Below, piece after piece: positions 57,068-64,000 of a stretch of DNA of 64,000 nt (positions are counted from its first letter, which is position 1; the number at the start of each line of letters is the position of its first letter). The stretch covers positions 188,699 to 252,698 of the forward strand of contig MNCI01026467.1 in assembly GCA_015680685.1 (NCBI GenBank). Reading direction: 5' to 3'. The notes beneath the pieces were generated by a model, which was not told where the DNA came from, ran no database searches, and worked only from the letters and a program-made list of their open reading frames with translations. The translations under genes were made by a program, and so were the position numbers. The DNA comes from Gnetum montanum (Eukaryota > Streptophyta > Gnetopsida > Gnetales > Gnetaceae).

Positions 57068-59349
57068 TTCCACATTGGGCTCAACGTGGAAAAAGAGACC
57101 CTTAGTATGAAGATTAATGAAAATAGGTTTTGGGATGCTCAAAGGTCCAAAATTGAGGTTCTAGGACCTTCCCAAGGTAGTGTATGGTCATATACCTAAA
57201 AATTAAGCACTCCAAAGGTTTATAAAGGCCAAAAAGCATGTTCTAAAGTCTTTTCCCCTTGTTTCCATGCTATCAAACATGGAAAAGAGGGGGGTTAGCA
57301 TAAAGAACCAAAATCAAAGTAAAAATAAGGTCAAATATGGTCAAACAGGTAGCTGGAGTCTAGATCTGGAACTTGTGCATCTCTCAGCTTTGTTCCTAGG
57401 CAATTTGAGGATATTTTGAGTGTCAATAGGTGTAAAAATGGCTTTCCACCTTTTTTCCACATTCGGCATAGTATCCTCAGCATGGAAAAATATGGGGATA
57501 CTTATTTTATGAATTTAGAGCAATTTTGGAGCACTTTGAGTAGGTTTCTAGGCCCCTAGTGCTACAGACTTCAATTTTGTAAGTTTCTAGTTGATTTCAA
57601 TTATGTTTGAAGGCTTCTTAAGGGAACTTAAGGTCTTACCCCATGTTTCCATGCTGGAGGAGTTACTCCAATGTGGAAGAATGGGGAGAATGGTTTTTGG
57701 GGGTTGAAATGAGGTTAGACAAGCAAACTCTTGAGGCTGTAAGGTCCTAGGCTTCTCTAGCATAGATCTTTGGCTTTCGTGAGTGTCATCTTGCCTCCAA
57801 AAGTGGAAAATTAGCTTCCCCCCTTTGTTTCCACACAATGGAAGTTACTCCAACATGAAATAAGTAATAATCCTAGATCTAGGCTAATTTGAATCATAAT
57901 TGACCATGCATGTTACCTTACAAAGTTGCCAAGGTCAAGGGCTATGGAACCATGTCAAAATTTAGCAGTTTTGAGCATCCCTAAGTGGTTTTTTGGCTTT
58001 CCCCCCTTTCCATGCTATGGATGGAAAGCTTAGCATGGATAATAAGGGGGAATGGATTTTTTGCCATTTAGAATCAATTTTGTGAAGTTTAAGGGCTCCA
58101 ACGGCTACTGCCAAGGTTCTAGAGTACATGAAAGGTCATTTCATGTCATTCTGAGGTGTTTAGGAGCCTCAAAGAAGTCCCTATTTTCCACACTAGGGAC
58201 ACCACCATCAGCATGGAAAATGAAATCCCCAATGTAGAAGAGCCATGCAACTCAAATCTAGGCCAATTTTGACCTCAATAGACTATACATGTTCGCTTTT
58301 GGGGTTGCCAAGGTCAAGGACTAGGGTTTAGTGTCAAGTTTTGGTAATTTTGAGTATTTTTAAGTGTTTTTTGGGATTTCCCCCTTTTTCCACTTTGGGG
58401 ATGGATAGCTAAGCATGGAAAACAAGGGGAAATGGATTTTTTACCTTCTAACATTAGTTTCTTGAAGTTTGAAAGCTCCAAACAATGTCAACAAGGTCCT
58501 AGGGTGCATGCAAGTTTAGTTAATGTTGTTCTAAGGTATTTATGGATCCCAAATGTGTTCCCCCTTAATTTCCATGCTAAGTAGCATGGAGGGGGTATTC
58601 CCAATGTGGAGACATCATAAAAATCAAATCTAGCCTAGTTTTAACTTCAATTAACCATGCATGTCTACCTCAAGAATTATTGAGATCAAAGGCTAGAGTT
58701 TGGAGTCAAAACTGGTCAGTCTACAGGTTTTCCAAGTGGTTTTTGAGCTTCCCCCTCCTTTTCCACACTAGGGATAGTATTCCCAATGTGGAAAATTGGG
58801 GGGAAATAGATTTTCATACTTTTGCATTATTTTTTATCATGCATGTAGGTACTTAAGGTTGCTAGTGATGATGGTCAATGCCTGGTGTTAAAAGTTTGTT
58901 ATTTTGAAGGTTGATGAGTAATGTTCAAGATTCCCCCCAATTTTTCGCATTGGGGCTTCCATGCTTAGTGTGGAAAATTGGGGGGAAATCTTTTTAGTCA
59001 TTTTCTAGTCACTTTCAGTCATGCATGCAAGCTTTCAAGGTTGCCGATGTTGACTGCTACTACTTGATCTCAAAATTTCATTGTTTCAGGGGTTCTAGGA
59101 ATTTTTTGGGCTTCCTTCCCTTTTTCCACATTGGAGCTTTCATTCTTAATGTGAAAAATTTGGGGAAAATCTTTTTGATCATTTTTAATCACTTTCAATC
59201 ATGCATGTAGGCTTCCAAGGTTACACGTGTTGACTGCTACTACTTGATATCAAAATTTGGCTACTTCAAGGGTCACTAGGCATTTTTTGGGCTTCCCCCC
59301 CTTTTTCCACACTAGGGATTTCATGATCAATGTGTAAAATTAGGGGGAA
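57068..59349. repeat. Array of 13 hairpin-bearing units of about 185 bp
   Basis: Anchor blocks of the form ttccccc(c)ttttccacac...(20-25 bases)...tgtggaaaattgggggga start at about 57,068, 57,260, 57,450, 57,639, 57,816, 58,000, 58,178, 58,376, 58,558, 58,749, 58,931, 59,110 and 59,291 (mean spacing 185). Each anchor is an inverted repeat. Between anchors a second conserved block (catgcatg..ggct, caaggttgc..., tgtcaaaattt) recurs. It fills the gap between protease and RT of element C. Confidence 0.85.
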
Positions 59350-59508
59350 ATATTTTTGGCCACTTTTAGTCATGTATGCAGGCTTTTATGATTGCTAGTA
59401 TCAACTGCTACTACTTGATGTCAAAATCTAGCTATTTCAAGGGCCACTAGGTATTGGTTTTTGCTCTTCATGGTTAGGAACTTCTTCTTGAATCTCCACT
59501 TCGAATCC

Positions 59509-60138
59509 CTATTCTATGTATATGTTTTTGATAGCTATGGGAGTTGTATTGTTACCATGAATGATGATTTCACCTCTCTCATAAGAAAGGTGAATTTCTT
59601 GATGGATGGACAAGGACACAGCTTGTAATTCAACTAACCAAGGTCTTCCTAGGATTAGGTTAAATCCTAGTGTCTCTTCCACTACCAAGAAGTTTTCAGT
59701 TATAGGGAATTGTTCTCTAGCTAAAAAATCCAAGGAGATAAACCCCTTGATGACAACTCTTGATCCATTAAAGGACTTAAGAGCTACAATGATTATAAGT
59801 TGTACTTGCTCAGTTAAGCCCAGGCATTCAATGATGATGCATGGGATGATTTTGGTTGCAACTCCATCATCAACATGCACCCTATGTATTTTAAATTGTC
59901 CTATGCATATGGTTATGAATAAAGGGGTAATAGTCACTTCACCATTATATGTATTAATCTTAATTTCATAATTAAAAAATGTTAAGGATGTTGACTTCTC
60001 CTCCCCTAGTAAGGGAGAAATCATTACTACATGAATGGCTTCCTTGTTAGTAGGAATATCCTCACTAACAGGTATAGAGGTTAACATTCTAACTAGTGCC
60101 TTATGATGTGTGGTAGAAGTCATGATCAAGTCATACAA
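59509..60138 (-). pseudogene. Element C protease region
   Basis: Open for 209 codons on the minus strand: MYDLIMTSTTHHKALVRMLT, VSEDIPTNKEAIHVVMISPL, then protease HRVHVDDGVATKIIPCIIIE (active-site Asp in DDG; Val replaces the usual Ala/Ser), ALKSFNGSRVVIKGFISLDF, FLVVEETLGFNLILGRPWLV (ILGRPWL motif intact) and EIHLSYERGEIIIHGNNTTP. Aspartic protease of the retroviral type; releases Gag and Pol parts. RT does not follow for 3.2 kb. Best-preserved long frame of this element. Confidence 0.88.
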
Positions 60139-62910
60139 GCTTAAGGTTGTGTTTTTCTATTTTAGGGATTGCCTAACTTGATCCATTGCACTAAGGAAGT
60201 TTTTGTTGTTGGCCATGGGCTTGTCATCCTAGTTGTGCTTTACTTCCTCCATGCATCCCAAAATGTGAACTTTAGATCTAGGCTTTGGCTATTGTGGCTC
60301 TTCTTTGTTATCTTGGTTATGGGATTTGGTATCCTCCTATGGCTTGTTAGTTGAAGGAGATGGAGCAAAGGAGATCATGGGTATAGCCAAAATGGGAGTG
60401 GACTTTGGTAGGTCCACTTCCTTTTGTACCTACATATGCTTATCTCCCTTGTTGTTAGTCCTTTGCTTATTCTTCTTCCTTTGGTTAGCAATTGTTCATT
60501 TGTTATTATTCATTGACCACCACAGGGGATCATTGTGTAGTTGTTTGGGCTATGGCTATTTGGGTTGTATTGGATTGAGAGACCTTGATGAAAAAAGGTT
60601 CCCTCAGAGGCATTTGTGCTGGTATTCTTAAAACAAAGGGAGATCTTGAGCTATGGGAAGCTAAAGAAGCTCTTTTATTATAGAGGGATACTTGAATTAT
60701 GAATGGTTCTCTTATAGAAATCAGATTGTCATAAATTTTGAATGCCAAAATAACATAGGAGCTATCATTAGCATTCAATGGATTTTTTTATACTTGCATC
60801 AGCTAGTTTTGTGGCCAAACTAGGGAAGCATCTAAGACCAATTCCCCCTATCTATCATCCTTTACATGTCATCCTTCAATGCAAAATAGAAGTCTGTATC
60901 ATGACCAAGCAGTTGATGATAATGGCAAAAATTATCTAATTTGAAATATTTAGGCAATTGGGAATCATTCTTCGTTGCCTAAGTAGGATCTATGGCTATT
61001 TTGCATAGTCGCTTGTGTTTCTTTTAAGTATCTACAATCATTTTCTTGTGTTGCATGTGTCCATTTCTTAATAGTTGGTCTAGAAACTCGAATGGTTTTA
61101 ATGACAATGTAGTGTATTTAGACCTATCCTTCCTTTCAAAGTTAGGTCTACTTATTATCAATGTACTAGTTCTAGAAGTCGATGGTTAGTTATTGCGGTC
61201 ATTGGTAGGAGCCTTGGGCAAGTTGACCTTTGGCCCTTGGTTCATGGTCTTGTTTTACTTAGTTACAATTGCTACAGTAGTGTTGTTTTGCTTGCTCTTT
61301 TCCTTATCTCTTTGAGTGTGTTGGTTTTTATATGATATATAGGCCAGATCATGGCTAGCCTCCATGGCATCCTCAATATTTTAAATTTACAAGAATGCTT
61401 GGTTAAGAGACCATGGATAAAGATAGTAGAGTTTAGACTTGATGAATTCATTAACTTCTCCCTTGAATATGGCTAACAAGTGAGCTTCGGCTATGGGCTC
61501 TAGTATTTCATTTAGCAATCCATTCCATAGATAAATGAATTTTTGTACTTGTTCTAAGGGCCCCTACTTAACCTTCATGAGTTGGTCAAGCATTATGTCA
61601 AGCTTCAAGTTATACTTGAAGTGGTTGACAAACTAGGCTACTAAGTCCTCCAAAGAGGATATAGATCCTCTAGGCAATTCGTGATACTAATTAAGTGCTT
61701 TTCCAATCAAATACATATAGAAAATCCTCATGATGGTATGAGGTCATGGCTGTAAGAGTAAACATTCAGATCGAAAGGTAATAAGGTGAGCATTAGGGTT
61801 ACCCTCTTCGTTATATTTGCTAAATTGGGAAATGGGAACACCAAGAGGAAGTGTCAAGGATGGGACTATAGGACTTATGGGATCATCCTAGTAGAAGTCC
61901 ATAATCTTGGTAGTTTCTGTAGTAGATGTTTTAAGCCTCTTCAACTCCTCTATTAGGTCTTGGATCATTTCGGAGGCTTGATCCAAGGCTTGCAGTGGCC
62001 TCATAGGTTGCATGATTTGTACATAAGGTTGCGACATCTATTGTGATGCTTGTCGCCTTGCTATGGGTTGCATGATAGAAGGAAAATGTTGTGCTATGGT
62101 TGTGGCTTGTGGGCAAAAAAAAGAAAAATATGTTGTGTTGGTACTTGAGGCATAAAAGGGAAAAATGTGATGTGTGATCCTTTGTTGCTGGGGGTCTCAT
62201 GGTGGACTCCATGTGAGTAGTTAACAAATTTACAGTGGTAAAAGCCACCGTTCATGGTTTTACATATCGAGACTACATTGTAAATGGCATTGATGTGTTA
62301 TAGTTTGTTATTTGTGGCATTGACTAAGTATGATATGTGGCTACAACTTGTGTGAAATCTGTCATGGTAGGGTATGAAGGACTGGAAGATGGTGGCACCA
62401 TGGCCATGAAGAAAACAAAAGAATTAGGGGAAGGTTCTATGACTTTGAGAGATGTTTGTTTGAATAGTCCTCCAAGGATGTTTTTAGGCTCAAATTCTGC
62501 CTTAAATTCATCCTCCTCCTCTTATTGTTCCCCAAAGATAGGCTTTTCATCTTCCTCTTCTACCATAATCAATTTGGTTAGGATGCTAGAATAGATGTCG
62601 TTAAGATGAATTTCTTCATACAGGGAAGAGATGTACTCTTTCCCATCCCTTTGTATGAGCTAAAACTCCCTTTTAGCCTTAGCTTCAATTCATGGAATTA
62701 GCATGCCTACCTATATTTTGGCACAAATGAAGTTATGATGATCTTCATTTATAGATGTGAAATCAAGACTCTCTCCTCTAACCCTCAAAGATCGTCTAAA
62801 CTCAATGATGGGAGGGTCTTTTGGATCATACATCCTCATGGCTTGTTGGCTATGATCTTTGCCAGTGAGGGTGAAGGGAAATTTGTTGCATTTTTAAAAA
62901 GGCATGGTTA
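60139..62910 (-). pseudogene. Element C gag
   Basis: Minus-strand from about 62,907: QQAMRMYDPKDPPIIEFRRS, HHNFICAKI, RDGKEYISSLYEEIHLNDI, EEEDEFKAEFEPKNILGGLF, SLKVIEPSPNSFVFFMAMV; a Thr/His-rich linker; capsid core 61,940-61,380 with FSKYNEEGNPNAHLITF, YHELPRGSISSLEDL, FVNHFKYNLKLDIMLDQLM, FIKSKLYYLYPWSLNQAF; then RKDRSKYTTLSLKPFE, a degenerate knuckle (FCHYHQLLGHDTDFYFALKD) and PF(I/V)..V/IP repeats at 60,720-60,560. Structural protein. Many TAG and some TAA codons. Confidence 0.82.
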
Positions 62911-64000
62911 AAGTACTGAGGATTGTTTAAAATAGGCTATAAATGGTAAAATTCTAGTGAATGAAATTCACAAACTCTTAGAGGAACTAAAAATGACAAA
63001 AAATGATGTACTAACTATAATTAGTAAGTGGGGGATAAGCAAGGTTTACCCCTTTACCAGAAATGGAATATTGACAACATTGGTTTCAAACCTCACTCAA
63101 GTTGGCCTCCCAACTACTTCTACACTGGGTATGGTGGGGGAAGAAGGGGGGTGAGATAGTGGAAATCTCACACCTTCTTATTTCAACGTTGGAGAGAGGA
63201 AAATTTTGAAGGCTAAAATGGAAACTTGGTAGTTTCCAAAATGGCTTTGGTAGGCTACCAACTTTTACCAAAAAGGAGAGAAAAGTAGGCTTGGTTGGTA
63301 TGGAAACCAATGTTAGTTTAGTGGTGAAGAATACGGCAACAAAAATTAAATTTTTATTAAGGCTTCCACACTAGCTTTACTCTAAAAATTCATAGAAAAT
63401 GTTGTAAAATTCTAGGACCCAAACCACTTGCAACTTCAATGCTAAGGTTTCTGCTATTGGGGGGTGGCAGGGATAAAGGTAGCATTGGATTCCTTGGGAG
63501 TTTTGGCTTAAAAAAAACTAGAAAATGGTTTTCAACTTGTAATAAACGTAGATTTGGTTATTAAATTGATTTGAAACTTCATCAACACTAGTCTCCCAAC
63601 TACTTACACACTAGATATGATAGAGGAGGAAAAGAAGGGGGGATGAGATGATGGGAATCTCACAAATCCTACCTCAATGTTGATGGGGGGAAAGGCTAAA
63701 AACCAAAGTGGAAAGTTGGTGTTTTTCCACTAAAATTAGTTTTATACAGTTTCCAATTTTCTCAACTAGGAAAAGTATGTGTTGGGGGGCGGGGGGCACA
63801 AGCCAACTCACGAAAGTGTTAAGCCACCCACTTTTAGAAACTAGAAACAAATTTTTTTGTAGTAAAAATGCATAAACAATAGGAGGGAAAGAATATCAAC
63901 ATTGGATTTGGGTTGTAAAATTCACAGCAAATGCTGTGAAAAGCCAAAACCCAACCACCTGCAACTTCTACATTGTAGTTTTATTCACAAGGGGGGAAAG
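62911..64000 (-). other. Element C 5' leader with a 500-bp duplication
   Basis: Two units (about 63,060-63,560 and 63,560-64,000) share ctcccaactactt, gaagggggg.tgagat, aatctcaca, ..caa.gttg..ggggaaa and tgcaacttc..c blocks. The second also matches the leader of element B. The 5' LTR of C lies beyond the window. Confidence 0.65.

Noticed and set aside
1-64000. Envelope-like gene of an endogenous retrovirus or pararetrovirus
   Set aside because: No signal-peptide/transmembrane frame after integrase and no movement-protein or coat motifs; the extra gene is antisense and lies before RT.

Overview
This window is repeat-dominated nuclear DNA of a land plant. It is AT-rich, has no recognisable host gene and no rRNA or tRNA gene, and consists almost entirely of nested, mutated LTR retrotransposons. 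The elements belong to plant-specific lineages: Ty3/gypsy of the Tat/Ogre type (Gag core, DDGA-type protease, RT with YVDD, two RNase H domains, integrase), Ty3/gypsy of the Athila type, and one Ty1/copia LTR that resembles SIRE/Maximus. Large, diverged, slowly purged elements fit a big plant genome such as a gymnosperm, but the species cannot be fixed from this sequence. Most in-frame stops are TAG or TGA where the family has Gln, Trp or Arg, the pattern left by deamination of methylated cytosine.

Layout. 1-2.9 kb: two LTR fragments of family F and a copia LTR. 2.9-14.56 kb: element D (minus strand), with integrase, RNase H, RT, a spacer holding an antisense intron-bearing gene, gag, PBS and the 5' LTR. 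Its integrase part contains an inverted segment bounded by two single Ns and is probably misassembled. D sits in the RNase H gene of an Athila-type element (14.57-17.8 kb, minus). 17.8-20.6 kb: AT-rich DNA with nothing identifiable. 20.6-23.7 kb: LTR, PBS and decayed gag of a plus-strand relative. 23.7-30.08 kb: 3' half of element A (minus), with a plus-strand solo LTR (G) inside its integrase. 30.08-51.15 kb: 5' half of element B (plus): LTR, PBS, leader, gag, protease, spacer and a multi-exon antisense gene. That gene is interrupted by element E (39,928-49,045), a complete gag-protease-only element with matching 5-bp target duplications. 51.15-64 kb: element C (minus), 3' LTR to leader, with a 2.3-kb array of about 185-bp hairpin repeats between protease and RT.

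The nesting gives an order of events: F-type elements are oldest, then A and D, then B inside A, then E and C inside B. RT-RNase H-integrase parts of A, C and D, the gag-protease parts of B, C and E, and the LTR, PBS and polypurine tract signals together describe one retrotransposition machinery. No copy in the window looks functional.

The most interesting observation is the antisense gene. Two elements (D and B) carry homologous, intron-containing reading frames in the same antisense orientation on the 3' side of gag(-protease), with at least two introns at matching positions. I do not recognise the protein. The second is that two protease-RT spacers (B and C) are built from unrelated tandem units of the same length class, about 185-190 bp.
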